Part shown: piece after piece, positions 9,700 through 20,800 of the stretch
How positions within the stretch are numbered: the first letter of the stretch is position 1
Layout: each line of letters starts with the position of its first letter
Assembly (NCBI GenBank): GCA_944472135.2
Contig: OX235263.1
Location: 35,083,379 to 35,147,378 of the forward strand
Reading direction: 5' to 3'
Length of the DNA stretch: 64,000 nt
Source: Trichobilharzia regenti
Taxonomy: Eukaryota > Platyhelminthes > Trematoda > Strigeidida > Schistosomatidae
Position numbers and translations under genes: made by a program
The notes under the pieces: generated by a model
What the model saw: only the letters and a program-made list of their open reading frames with translations
The model's database searches: none
What the model was told of the DNA's origin: nothing

Positions 9700-11470
9700 G
9701 TAACCAACATAAAAAGCTGGATATTCTCCTCTTCAGGATTTCAGCTGCCTAATCTCCCTTGAAATTCTGATTTATATACAGCGTTTTCTTTGGCGCTGAA
9801 TCGCATTCTTCTCTTTTAGTTTAGGTTTCATGTTCTTTTCGACAAAACGTGTCGGTAGCCATTTTGAGCTAGGATATTTTTGAGGAATAGGAGCTTCTCT
9901 TCCATTCAATCGCTGCTGCAGATTTTTCTAATGCGATGGGTTAGTGCGTTGATGAGAGCTCGTTTTCGGCTCAAAGGTATTCAACTATAGAAATGCGTTT
10001 GTTGGCCATTCCATGTTGGTTTTCTGTGAATGAACCTCTTCAGGGTTTCATCATCTCTTCTTGTCAATTCCACGTCCAAAATGGAATCTTTGAATCATTT
10101 TCTAATTCCATTGTGAATTTAATTGAAGGATGGGAATTATTAAATTCTTGTAAGATGCAGTTAAAGTCCGATTATCGTATCAGACTATAAAGGCGTCATC
10201 GACGTACCTTTTGTATAGTAGTAATTTGTTTATTGTTGATTTTAGAACTCCACTCTCCAAACTGGTCATAAAGCAGTCTGCTAAGAGCGGGGCAAGAGGA
10301 GATCACATTGCAATTCCATCTTTTTGTCTGTAGATGTCGCCGTTGAAGGTGAATTGTACATTCAGCGTGCATCTTGGCAACAACTCCTTCAGGCATGATA
10401 TTGGTACTCAGACGCTTATAATAAATTGCTCTATACAACTGCATAGAAAGCAAATTGTTTCTGTTAGTGGCACGTTGGTAAAAAGAGTTTCAACATCTAG
10501 TGATAACATTCGTTTATCATTTACATTCATATCTTTTATGCATTCAATGAACTCAAAAGTATCGCAAAGAGAGTATTTGCATAGGTGTTGTCTTACCGGC
10601 TCCAACATTTCGGACAACCATTTGGCGATTGGATGGTATGGTGACTCTGACTTGTCGAAGCGGCAAGCCAGGTTTGTGCACCTTTGGTAAGCCATAGAGT
10701 CGGGGAAGAGTTGATCCTGTCGGTTTGAGGCGGTCGAACAGGTCCTCAGGTATCAGACGATCGTTCTTCATTCTTCTGAGAACATCTGTTAGTTGTCTTT
10801 CGATCACTTCTGTCTTCTTTTTCTCATTGTCGGGCTTGGCAAATTTCTTGCCATCTGATATAAGTGTTGTCAGTTTTTTAATATATACATCTGTGTCCAT
10901 TAGGACCACTCTTGATCCTTTGTCAGGACGTGTTATTATTAAATCCTTATTGTCTCTTAGTTCTTTGAGTTGTTTTCTATGTTCTTTTGTCAGTAGACTT
11001 CGGACTTGAGTTTTTAAGCTGAGATATTGATTACAGCAATCGAAGATTGTTGACTTAAAATGTAGGAAATCTGCGTCGGAGACTGAAGTAATATCATGAG
11101 TTTGGCTTATGAGGTTCTCGAATTGAATATATACGTATGAAGTCTGTTGCTGTTAAGATTAACATCACAGAATTTTAGTCCAAGAGATAAAGCTTCTAGT
11201 TGTACCGTTGATAACGGAACTGAAGAATGATTGAAAATAAATTTATTAGGATCGCTAGGAATTTATTCTGGACTTCCACGGGCTTCAAGCTTTTGTTTAG
11301 ATCTGATTTGACATATTCCGCTCTTCTGTTCTGCACCAGAGTAACGTATTCATTGAACGATTGTCTCTCACATAATGATAATTCACAAAGAGCGGTAGAT
11401 CGCTGTGATATGTTTCTTTGCAATTCAAATATACGTGAACTTATAGAATCGATGACGTTTCTGGTGTGAT
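9700..11470 (-). pseudogene. Penelope-like element, near-complete RT, inactivated
   Basis: Minus strand from the high end: an N-terminal stretch (11196-11423), then LIITRPDKGSRVVLMDTD (RT motif with DKG) near 10900-10950, LPRLYGLPKVHKPGLPLRQV near 10650-10715, SLDVETLFTNVPLTETI with the motif A Asp near 10480, and VQFTFNGDIYRQKDGIAM near 10300-10360, where the next Gly codon has become TGA. SPLAPLLADCFM follows, then YKR and a damaged YVDD region near 10190, and the thumb down to about 9750. Several frameshifts are present. The GIY-YIG domain is missing. The downstream half is duplicated in the left arm (1-600). Confidence 0.87.
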
Positions 11471-11479
11471 GTTGAAAAG

Positions 11480-12196
11480 TTTTTGAATTGGGATATATAA
11501 TATGTATATAATTTCCCTGAAGATGTTTGGACCAGTTTGCTGAACGAAACGTTGGAATTGCTCATTTCAATTTCTCTGGAATTTTACAATTGTATACTTC
11601 TCACTCGGGCCCAATTATTTATGAACTATTTGGTCAAATCTTGGTAACAGTTCATATGAACAACTTTGTAACTTTTATCCGTTTTTCCTCTCTACTGTAT
11701 ACCATTGTTTTGACATTCACATATCAGCTGTTATCTTGATTCCAATTATTTATCTTTGTCCCCGTTTGATCTCTAATTTTAATGTTTTTGTTTCTGGTTG
11801 TGTGATGATGTGTTTTTTACAGTGTGACCTTGTTAGAGTGAATTAAGGTGACTCTGACCTTCAAATGTCTGCAGAACTGTTTGGTGCATGTTTCTTTGGA
11901 TATAGTTTTGATCCCACCCTTTCGGAAATATTCTCCTTGATTCTCAGGTAATTCTTACGGTCAATTTTCTAAAGCAATTTAGCTTCACAGTACTTAGTTT
12001 GCAATTGAAAAGGTACTTGATCTCTGTAGCTGCCTAACAGCATTGTTTAGGTAATTTTGCTGTATGATATGTTATTATTGTAAAGCAGAACCTCAGATTT
12101 GACTGCAAATAACTATCTTGTTTGCTTTCATTGGAGCATTTTATGACTGTGAGTAACTCAATGAAGTTTTGGTCAGCTTTGCAGTAGAACACAAAG
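11480..12196 (+). repeat. Repeat X, copy A (5' segment)
   Basis: Shares with 37915-38430 and with the minus strand of 51690-52180 the blocks CTGTATACCATTGTTTTGACAT (11690s), GATCCCACC, TGATTCTCAGGTAATTCTTACGG and TGCAAATAACTATC. It begins just upstream of the PLE RT relic and ends in ACAAAG at 12191-12196, where a LINE fragment is inserted. It resumes at 12921. Its parent is uncertain; proximity to PLEs at two of three sites suggests PLE 5' sequence. Confidence 0.6.
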
Positions 12197-12914
12197 CTAA
12201 GGCAGTCTGGTATAAAGCAGTCTTTGCTTTCTCAGTTTGTCAATTCTTGTATTCTACCCATTCCCTTTACTGCTCCCCATTAATCTTTCCTGGACTACTT
12301 AAGAAAGACTGTGCTTTGCTGAGAAGGGCACTAAAAGCCGTTAGTAGGGCAGGTGGGATATCGTTGCACCAACTGGTTAACACTATTGTGGATAGACATA
12401 TTTGTCACATAAGAAACTAGCGAATACAATATTGTCAGACCCAAGCATCCTCTCTATACGCAGCTCTCTCCTCGCATTTCATGATAGAACTAGAAGCAGC
12501 TATAGGAGGCTATATGCTAGGACTACCAAGTACAAAAACTCCACAATACCTTATCTGTCCCAGCTGTTATGTGATGAGAAATCCGTTAGGTATGACACGA
12601 TCAACTTACTGTGGCACTCTAACAAATAGTTCCCATTAGTTTTTGTTTTCCTTTTGTTCGTTACTATTACACTGTTATTTACATCTTCTATTACACATTA
12701 ATTTTATATTTCATACCCTGTGGTGCATTGTTTAAAATGTAAACGCAACGCTGTTCTTTTTTATTTCTTTTTATTTATCTATTTTTTGGTTGTCGCTTTT
12801 TGTTTTCTAAATCTCATATAATTTATGGGGTAATTAGATACGATATTGTAATGCACGCTGAAAATTCCATACCTGTACCACAAATACTGTTTGAATAAAG
12901 CTGTTATTATTATT
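12197..12914 (+). mobile_element. CR1/SR1-like LINE, 5'-truncated, nested in repeat X
   Basis: Encodes the LINE RT C-terminal region YCSPLIFPGLLKKD (about 12270-12310), then RRALKAVSR, a frameshift near 12410, and YARTTKYKNSTIPYLS ending in SLWHSNK-like sequence. The 3' UTR ends GCTGAAAATTCCATACCTGT, ACTGTTTGAATAAAGCTG and TTATTATTATT. The 6-bp ACAAAG flanks it at 12191-12196 and 12915-12920, and repeat X continues on both sides, so this is a clear nested insertion. Homologous to 18783-19745 and 41997-43150. Confidence 0.8.
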
Positions 12915-12920
12915 ACAAAG

Positions 12921-13545
12921 GTCGGTTTTCTGTGCTTAGACCATGACACGTCGGTTTTGTGCTTCACAATAAGTTTCAGCTTTCAGTCACATAAGCAATT
13001 GTCTACTACCTGTAAAAATAAATGTGAACTGTCATTTGAATATTTCTCGTAAAAGCTTAGACTGCAATTATGGAGAGATATATGCACGAACTAAACTAAA
13101 AAGGTTTCCAATCTACATATGCTTCATACTGCCTTTAAATTTTGTGTATGATTACTAATGCAAAAAGCTGAATGTGCTCAGAATGCCTAATTATTCTCTT
13201 GCAATGAATATTCAAATAAAGAAGTGGTTGGCTTTTCATATAAGTTAACCATTTCGACAGTTTAGCATTTTAATAAACTAATAACTAGAAAGCCGATTCA
13301 GGGCAAAAGATATTTAAATAGTAATCAATATTTGCAACTAATGACAGGTGGTATAATCGGTCAGAAGTCGAAAGTCAAGTTGTGATGGTGTGATACAGAC
13401 AATGTGTGAAACGGTATACTGTTCCCACGTATTCTCACAGTTCAAGCCGGCATTAGCTACAGAATACAATATAGCTATTTGAACATTCTATTAGATGTTA
13501 GAGACAGAATACATTTCCCATGATTATATACTTACTCTACTTTTA
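12921..13545. other. Repeat X remainder, then unassigned DNA
   Basis: 12921-12970 (GTCGGTTTTCTGTGCTTAGA, GACACGTCGGTTTTG) continues repeat X, as seen by comparison with 38380-38430 and 51690-51750. From 12970 to 13545 I see only AT-rich sequence without a recognised feature. Confidence 0.5.
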
Positions 13546-13725
13546 CTTTTGATTATGCCTTGATTCCACACTCTATTTTTGGCACAAGTATGGAATTTTC
13601 AACATGGATATCGGTAGCCCAAATTTCGTAGGCCGACCATAGATATCAGGTGTGCGTCGACATGGGATCGAACCTCGAACTATGTGCATGGTCGGCGAGA
13701 GTCCTAACCCCTGTGCCACACTGCA
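13546..13725 (-). repeat. SINE-B
   Basis: Minus strand: tRNA-like head (GTGGCACAGGGGTTAGGAC, TCGCCGACCATGCACATAG, B-box-like GGTTCGATCCC), body TGATATCTATGGTCGGCCTA, tail TGAAAATTCCATACTTGTGC ending near GTGTGGAATCAAGGC. Confidence 0.85.
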
Positions 13726-14596
13726 TTAATAAAATAATACTAGTTATGTTTGAACATTCTGTTTCATGCCCTTTGATTTAAACCAAAATCACACGATCAG
13801 TGATTGGTTAACGAATATGAACTGTACATTAATAAACAGAGGTTTGATCAATCGAGAATATACCTTGGCTTCCGTGTTTTGTCTTCTGTTGTTACAACGT
13901 TACTTAGGTGACTTAGTTTTTGTCCACTAATATTTAATTACATCATCATTTATTCATCCCAGTGTTCCGTATTTTTGATTTTAATTAATTGACTTTCACC
14001 CACTTCAATTTTATATATTTTGCCCAGTGACTCATATAATTTCATAGTCTTTGTTCCTCAATATAACGTTATTATGCTTACCCTGTTCCGAGAATCTTTG
14101 ATAACATTACTATATAACTATGACCACTCGTAGTACTGCACTGACTTGACATTATGATTCCGCTGTAAACTCTTAATATTTTCCGGCAGTCTATTTCCTC
14201 AACAAAATATGCGAAAATTGTAATCAATCTATTACCTTTCACTTATGAGGTTGAAGGTAGTTACCAAGACAAAACCGAAATACAATGAATTAATTTCATC
14301 CTGCATCATTTGTTTTAATTGTGTGGTTTAAATCTATGAATATTATTCCGTCCAGCGCCTATAATGACACTATTAACACTTAAGATCGGTTGTAACAACA
14401 CAGTGGATTATTAATTCAAACGTCATTCAGTTCACTTACTAACCTTCGAAAGTTGCTAAAGGCCTTGGCAGAACTATGCTATGATCTGTGTAAAATGTGA
14501 AATGCAACTCCTTCCAAAATTATACTCATCAATTACTTTATAGTGACGTACTTTAAAAATAAGTATGGTGTTTCATAGACTCAAAGGATCAACATT
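13726..14596. other. No feature seen
   Basis: AT-rich, stops in all frames, no repeat that I can match elsewhere in the window. Confidence 0.4.
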
Positions 14597-14781
14597 TTAA
14601 TTTATTTCTTGATTACAGCTTGATTCCATACCGTATTTTTGGTACAAGTATGGAATTTTAAGCAAGGATATCGGTAGCCCAAATTTCGCAGGCCGACCAT
14701 AGATATCAGGTGTGCGTCGGCGAGGGCTCGGACCCAAGACCATGTGCATGGTGAGCGAGAGTCCTAACCACTGTGCCACTG
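14597..14781 (-). repeat. SINE-B
   Basis: Well preserved minus-strand copy: CAGTGGTTAGGACTCTCG, a CTCGCCGACGCACACCTGAT junction, body TATCTATGGTCGGCCTGCGA, tail TTAAAATTCCATACTTGTACC then ACGGTATGGAATCAAGCTGT and AATCAAGAAATAAAT. The 60-codon minus-strand frame across it is a by-product. Confidence 0.85.
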
Positions 14782-15139
14782 TGTTAAAGATAGTTACAAC
14801 AAAACATTATCTGTACAATAAATGCGTTTAGTTAGCAGTACATTCGTAAATATGTAACAACAAGCCGATATATTTCCAGCTAGGATTCATACCGTATTAA
14901 TTGATGAAATGATACTGCATACTGCATTAGATGCAATTAGAATATAAAATAAATAAATGTTCATGAGGGTAAAAATAATTCAGCAGCTATCACATACATG
15001 ACAAAGATAAATACGAGTCACTTGGCACAACAACGAGCTGAGCATTTAAATCGAATAATCAAACCGAATTTATTATATTAAGCCCGTCAGTTTTTCAAGA
15101 GAGGTTACAAGATCTAGATCCAGGTATTTTTTAAATTTC

Positions 15140-15323
15140 TATTTTTGATTGTTACTTGATTTCAGACCGTATTACTGGTATAAGTATGGAATTTCAGCAT
15201 GCCATATCGGTATCCCAAATTTTGCAGGCTGACCATAGATACTGGGTGTGCTTCGACAGACGATCGAACCCCGGACCAGTGCATGGTTGGCGAGAGTCCT
15301 AGCCACAGTTCCACCGACGCATT
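15140..15323 (-). repeat. SINE-B
   Basis: Minus-strand copy with ACTGTGGCTAGGACTCTCGC, GGTCCGGGGTTCGATC, AGTATCTATGGTCAGCCTGC and tail CTGAAATTCCATACTTATACC. Third SINE-B within 1.8 kb, all on the same strand. Confidence 0.82.
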
Positions 15324-15689
15324 ACATTTGAGAGCAGTAAGACATCTGAATAATTGGACGTATATTCGTAAAAGCCCTTCTATACACTGATTTTTATTAA
15401 TAAATTCTAAATCTAATAAACACCACTTTATTCCAACAGTATTTCTCTAATTTAAATGTTCAGATTAGAAAACGTATTCTTATCTGATCAGAATTCATTC
15501 TGATAAGTATCATAATATTATAGCGCACAAATTCACTTAGAGAGTTATGGCACAACTCATTTATAATAAGCGCAGAATATCTGTCTTAGCAGCATCACCA
15601 TCAGGTTGAAATATATATATATATATATTTATGATGTATATCTGGTCACGAATCAACTTCCTTTAGCGATCATTGAAACCTAGGGATCA
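15324..15689. other. AT-rich DNA with a TA run
   Basis: Simple (TA)n tract at about 15609-15629. Nothing else recognised. Confidence 0.5.
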
Positions 15690-15835
15690 TAAGACAACTG
15701 TTTTGCTCCAGTTTACAACGCTTCAGTAGTGCACGCCCACGAGCCCACATAAGACAGCACTCAGGACTTTCAGGTTACGCAACCAAACTCGCTGACCATT
15801 CAGCCACTTAGGGCAAAATTCAGTGACCCGAGAAC
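15690..15835 (-). repeat. HH-B repeat fragment
   Basis: Minus strand shows the HH-B head (TGGCTGAATGGTCAGCGAGT, TAACCTGAAAGTCCTG) and a worn ribozyme part with CACTACTGAAGCGTTG. Core destroyed. Confidence 0.6.
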
Positions 15836-15959
15836 CCTACATCCAAACCCTACAAAAAACCTTTAGTGGAGGTATCAATCTCTAGCTTATTGATGACTAA
15901 TTGATGGATTTCCTGAAACCACACTAAGATATTGTGGCCAGTGATGTCTACCTTTAAGA

Positions 15960-16125
15960 GGTAAACTGGATTATGATTGAAGATACTGATTGAGAATAGG
16001 GCTATATCCGCTTCTATCACCGGTTGGCTCGTGGTGTACACTGCTGAAGAGTCTAGACCTACGACGAAACAGTTTTCCAGCACTCCATGGTATTCAGTCA
16101 TCTATGAAACTGATGTTGGTTTGTA
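15960..16125 (+). repeat. HH-B repeat with recognisable hammerhead core
   Basis: At 16034-16086: CTGAAGA (16044-16050), a 15-base stem II region starting GTC and ending GAC (16051-16065), GAAA (16066-16069), then CAGTTTTC and CAGCACTCC. The core nucleotides are intact, but stem III lost its palindrome and stem I pairs for only three bases. The tail TGAAACTGATGTTGGT is the usual HH-B 3' block. Confidence 0.65.
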
Positions 16126-16921
16126 ACGAAATCTTTCCTGAGATCAATTCAGAGTTCTACAAAACCCCAATATATATGCAAATATACAATTTAATACATT
16201 ATCTAAATTTCGAAGACTTCTTCAACCCACTTAAACATATAAGTAGCTGCATTTCTGTGATTCTGAATAAAACTGGAATTAACCAACAAAATATTTCTAA
16301 GGTTGATAAAAAAAGAAACTTGGGAAATGTCCACAATTAGTTGGGTATCTATTAGCCTACTTATAGACATCTTTAATTTAACTTATGATTTTGTAATAAA
16401 TATTCATTACCCTAAATATAAAAAAAACATTTTAGTGCTTTCGTGATGAACGATTGTATAGACTTGAATGTATTCGAATCAGCTTCCATGACTTAATTAA
16501 TGCGTAGAGTCAAACAACAGGGATACTGTAACTGCTTAACATTAAGCACTAGTCCCGTATATATTCAAGATTCAAGGAAAAATATGTTTACCGAAAAAAA
16601 AAATCAGAAAATTTATTGCAAAGATAAATGTAAATTCTGTGTACAAATGTACGGAGTAATTGATTTCCAGCAATTGTTTCATTTTTGTAGAACAAGAATA
16701 AAAATCCACTCAAGGGATGAACTGAATTCATTTTTATTTTATTTGTTCCCAACTTTTTACATTCTCACTTGATTACAAATATGGGTGTGTTCTACTAGTT
16801 CAAGATATCCATTATCATTTGAAAATAATTCGACATTATAAAATCAATCAGAAAAATAAACAATAGATTGAGTGAAGAAATATATATATATGTCTTTTTA
16901 ATTAGATCTTCATCATCAGAT
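16126..16921. other. Unassigned AT-rich DNA
   Basis: A 90-codon plus-strand ORF (16500-16772) has a Lys/Cys-rich middle but no recognised domain; I cannot tell it from chance. No repeat matched. Confidence 0.35.
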
Positions 16922-16964
16922 TGTGTTCGAAGTACAGTGTACAGTACACTGTACTTAGAACACA
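16922..16964. other. Near-perfect 43-bp palindrome
   Basis: AAGTACAGTGTAC and GTACACTGTACTT flank a single A at 16943 (13 perfect pairs); the arms extend to 21 bp with one mismatch. The right half plus about 50 further bases resembles 52990-53045, so the palindrome coincides with the edge of a dispersed repeat. Confidence 0.75.
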
Positions 16965-17329
16965 AGATATAGATAGATATTCCGAACACATTAACTCAAA
17001 GGTGTGGACAATTTAATTCACTTATGAATTGAAAAGTCAAGAATGATAGCTTCCAGTGTTAGATTGTAGCGTGAAAAAGAAAGAAGATGGAAAGTTAAAC
17101 ACTAGTGTGTGTTTACAGGAAACCCACACATTTAAACAGATATTTGGATTTCCGTTCATGCCATCCTATGTCATTAAAAAAAAGGATTGGTGAAATGTTT
17201 GAGTAATGGAGCACAAAAACTGAGTAGTACCAAAGAAAATCTAAGACAGGAAGTGATACATACAAGAGAAGCCTTGAAACTTAATAATTACCCAGATAAA
17301 TTAGTCAAAAATATGTAAGGAAATGTAAA

Positions 17330-17760
17330 ATTAAAATAAATAATAGTAGTAGCGATAGTGATAATAATAACAACAATAGTGATAATAATATTAATATTAG
17401 TAACAATATTATTGACGACACCAACAATAAAGAATCTAAATCATCCGTAGTATTTCCATACAAGGAAGGAACCTCGGAAACCTCACACAGAATTTTTAAC
17501 AAGGCTGGAATAAAAGTGGCTGGCATTCAAACCACCCACAAACTCAATTAGAAACAAGCTTTATCGGTTAAAGGATCAATCCTATAGAGCCTTCAAAACA
17601 AAACAATTTAGTTTATCTAACGTTCTGCAATGAATGTCAGGTCAAACACATAGGTCAAACTAGTAGAACAAGGGCAGTCAGACTAGCCGAACATAAAAAC
17701 CAAGCAAAATCTAGATTGATTCCTCATCATCGGCTCTACACTAATATATAGTTTTTTCTT
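17330..17760 (+). pseudogene. PLE remnant, GIY-YIG domain of a second PLE lineage
   Basis: After a low-complexity AAT/ACAATA-rich run (17335-17415), the plus strand encodes SSVVFPYKEGTSETSHRIFN and, after frameshifts, CNECQVKHIGQTSRTRA followed by RLAEHKN (about 17625-17700). The CxxC and HIGQTSR correspond to the second half of GIY-YIG, and EHKN to the following helix. This ending differs from the CSCGAVYIGR type at 5175-6413 and resembles Neptune/Nematis-type PLEs. Broken by stops. Confidence 0.75.
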
Positions 17761-18035
17761 CACACCAATATTTCTTACTGATCAAATGGTTATTTTAGTT
17801 TATCAGTTTTAGGTGTAGCCAGGGGTGAAATCATGAGGTTAAAGGTCATCAAAACAAATAGCTAATAGCTATTAGTAACAAGATATCTAAGTTTTAAAAG
17901 ACAGGTGAAAATTAATTACGGAATTCAAGATAAGTTGATTTTTAAGCGTTGGCAACAAGTTAGTACATAACTAAGAAGTATAGGATGATTGAGAACAGCT
18001 ACGTAAAATACTAACATGTCAACAGAATTAGCTAG

Positions 18036-18270
18036 ATAATCGGTGGATGGTGGCTAGCAGTGGAATCCAGGATGCGCAACTCGTCCTATTTGGGACTCGT
18101 CAGCTGGATGTACCTGCATTTCTCAGTGAGTGATGATGTTCCCACCGAGGCTTGAACCCAGTACCCATAGTTTGAAACGCCAAAGCGTTATCCACTAGAC
18201 CACTTGGGCCACGAGAGACCGAGCACTTCGGTCCAATCAATCGACGGGAAAATCAAAAATTCAATTCAAG
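18036..18270 (-). repeat. SM-alpha SINE plus flank, nearly intact hammerhead
   Basis: Minus strand from the high end: TGGCCCAAGTGGTCTAGTGG (A-box region), GGCGTTTCAAACTATGGGTA, B-box-like GGTTCAAGCC, then the ribozyme at 18062-18115: CAG-CTGACGA, stem II GTCCCAAATAGGAC. The conserved GAAA is GAGT, which should disable cleavage. The site triplet is ATC. Flank module with CAATCGACGGGAAAATC at 18222-18270. Confidence 0.82.
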
Positions 18271-18374
18271 AATTAGCTAGAATTGTAAAAATTAACTAAG
18301 TCAAAAAATAGTTGCAAGGGAAGGGAAAAAATCGTTTTTAAAAACTTAATACATATTATGTAGTTGGTAATGGC

Positions 18375-18560
18375 AAGGTAAGGGGCTGTACAAATTTCTT
18401 TTGAACACATAGATTCGGCTTGTTCAGACGAATTCCATTTGCCTCTGCTATATGTAAACGTAATACTCATCGTAGTCGGTGATAAGAAACTAATTGAAAA
18501 GGAATATATTTCTTCTCTCAATCTATTGTTTGTTTTTTCTAAATGCATAAATGGGAATTT
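18375..18560 (-). pseudogene. PLE C-terminal remnant
   Basis: One minus frame reads VLRLHIAEANGIRLNKPNLC followed by VQKKFVQPLTLP, the conserved PLE C-terminus after the GIY-YIG domain (compare LCVQKRFVKPLSLPW at 5175). Upstream coding sequence is missing. Confidence 0.75.
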
Positions 18561-18782
18561 GGAAATTACAAAAAAATGATACGAAATTCTATTTCTTCAA
18601 AAGGCTCTTGAAGTGTGGTTAAAGTTCAGGGTTGTAAGGAACATACCAGGTGATTTATCATATCACCTGATTAACAACGTTACCGCTGACCTTCACATAT
18701 TATTGCCTAGATTTGAAAATATTTATTCACTACTGATATTATCGTTAAAAGTTATTATTGTCCTTTTAGGCACCGATTGGAA

Positions 18783-19745
18783 GGTAATAATAATAATAAT
18801 CTACTTCATTCAAAAAACAATACTTATAGTACAGAATGGCATTCTCAGCATTTGTCACAATATTGCATCTAATTTACTCCAAATATAAATAAAATTAAAA
18901 ATTAAAACAAAATTAACCAGAGGAATTTACCCATGCTTACGAATAAAGTCAGAAATATTCGAAGTACAATTTGAGAATATTAAATACAATAATAATAACA
19001 GTTTGTTACAAACAGTAATGACGATTCAGTTTGAAAATTTTATCATGTTATAGGGTATCGAATCTAATGTTCTGCTGATATAGTATGGTGAGCGGAAATA
19101 CAACATTAACAGTTATAACACAGCTTAAATGATGTTCACACTTATGAAAAAATAAACAAATAAAAACAAAAAGTTGAGAGGACTATAAATATAAGAAGTA
19201 CAATAACAATAAAGGTTGATGTTGTAAGGGTGGAGGAAAAGGTTTATTTAATAGTGCAAAGAAGGTTAGTTAGTTCGCCCCTGACACTGTTTTCATCATA
19301 TAAAGTACTTGCTAAATATGTTATAGTGGAATTTTTATTCTTAAACGTACGTGCATAAAGTCTTCTGAAAAACTTCTTTTACTTAAGGAGACACAAGGTT
19401 GGAGCTGTGAGTGAAGTGTATGCTCACAGTCTGACAAGATTACCTGAGCAAATTTGTTTCATGAAATCAAGTACCCATCAATGACGATGTCAATGATATG
19501 GCCCAGTGGGATACCACCACTCGCCCTACTGACAGTCAGTCTTCAAAATTCTACGAAGTATGACATAGTCTTTTTTAAGCAATCCAGGAAAAAATTAGGG
19601 TGAACAGTAAAGAAGAATAGGTAAGATGCACGAGTTGACAAACTGTAAGCGGAGGAGTTGTTGGGTTATGCCTGAGTGCCTTAACTTCTTAATGTAAACG
19701 TCAGACGAAATATTCTTTTAGAAATCGCTAAGACATGGAAACACC
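18783..19745 (-). mobile_element. CR1/SR1-like LINE, 5'-truncated
   Basis: Minus strand aligns with 41997-43150 throughout: SKRIFRLTFTLRS-like start near 19740, LLYCSP and FPGLLKKDYV near 19560, KFAQVILSDCEHTLH near 19420, FRRLYARTFKNKNSTI near 19340, and a 3' UTR ending GACAAATGCTGAGAATGCC, TATAAGTATTG and (TTA)n at 18785-18800. Single-base indels break the frame near 19510. The 3' UTR keeps the sequence shared with SINE-B. Confidence 0.8.
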
Positions 19746-19964
19746 AGGATAGGGTTTTAACAGCACACCTATATTTCATCCTACTCCCTGTAGTGCTCTT
19801 TGGCGGATTCCATGACTGCACAAGAGCACCCTGATATGTATACACATGATGTGTGTTTTGTTTTTGATAGTCTATTATATTTTGCTGTGTATATGGATCA
19901 ATATTTCATCATAAGTGACAATATGCTTTTGTCTGTCCACCAACTAAATAAACATGTATGACCT

Positions 19965-20181
19965 TGTTGTCACATGATATTACAACCAATCATGTTAAGG
20001 TCGTCTATTTATTGGTTCATGTGTATTAGTCATTTTCATATATACTTATGTACTGTATACTTGTTCGCACTGGTTCCCATGTTTCGTACACTAAGTACCA
20101 TTTCACTCACACTCTTGTGCGACAATATTTTTCCTTGTCTGAGAAAAACAAGTATTGAAAACATTTATTTCCCAATACGAA
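19965..20181 (+). mobile_element. LTR-retrotransposon LTR fragment, 5' part (split by PLE)
   Basis: Begins TGTTGTCACATGATATTACA and runs to CCCAATACGAATTT. It resumes after the PLE at 21539 (GCAAGTATCATCGTAAACC) and reaches ATTACATAGCATAAT just before TTGGCGACGGGGAT, a plausible primer-binding region, and the gag ORF at 21625. The LTR call rests on this order, not on a second LTR copy, which is not in the window. Confidence 0.5.
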
Positions 20182-20800
20182 TTTAAAACAAGCAATAAAG
20201 GTTAATAAAGCAGGATTTAATGAATTCATCAAATTTCGGTAGAACTCGTCAGCTGAATACTCTACATACACGGATATATATACTTTTGAAATTACATAGG
20301 GCGATATAAGACTGATAAGTTAATAATCTACATTGAATTAATCATGCAGAAAGACACGTGTGAATGTTTTACAGGTCATGTTCAAATAGATAAAGCGAGA
20401 GAGAGTATGAGAGATCGAAATTAAGATAAATTGCATTACGCTTCAATTACATCACTTAGATAAACAATTAGTCATTAGAGAATATAACGAGAATTTCAAA
20501 CAGACTAATATCAATAGTAATAGTTATAATAACAATTTTAATAGTGTTGAAGTGAGTTAGGATAATCTTAAGGATAAAGCATAGATTTAAATGAATCAAG
20601 AACAATAATAATGATAGTAATAATAACAATAATAGTAGGAATAAGAGGTAGAATAATAGTAATAACAAGTAGAGAATAATAAGTAAAGCGTTTACCATGG
20701 TAGATTCAGAGTGACGACCATCTCCTTTTGTATACAGAGAGCTGGTTTGTAAATTCGAATTGCACAAGCCTCTTCAACTGCAAGCATCTTGTTTGCTGGC
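20182..20800 (-). repeat. Inverted copy of PLE 3' region (left arm)
   Basis: Reverse complement of about 20966-21538. Both arms encode the end ALCIQKEM-V-VTLNLPW, the same low-complexity ATT-rich 3' UTR and the outer end ATTTAAAACAAGCAATAAAGG. The left arm carries about 55 bases (20306-20362 region) absent from the right arm, and lacks about 12 bases near 20790 that the right arm has. Confidence 0.85.

Larger units (their letters stand above)
6547..10301. repeat. Right arm of giant inverted repeat
   Basis: Reverse complement of 1-3757. Every repeat in the left arm has its mirror copy here (SINE-A at 8531-8763, SM-alpha at 9243-9445, HH-B near 7190-7460, PLE RT from 9700 on). The roughly 2.8-kb spacer (3758-6546) holds a SINE-B and a PLE with its own inverted termini. 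The PLE relic in this arm continues past 10301, so the arm boundary in the window is set only by the window edge. Confidence 0.93.

Noticed and set aside
17305..17526. 73-codon minus ORF rich in Leu, Ile and Ser
   Set aside because: It translates the AAT/ACAATA-rich low-complexity tract on the wrong strand of a PLE remnant.
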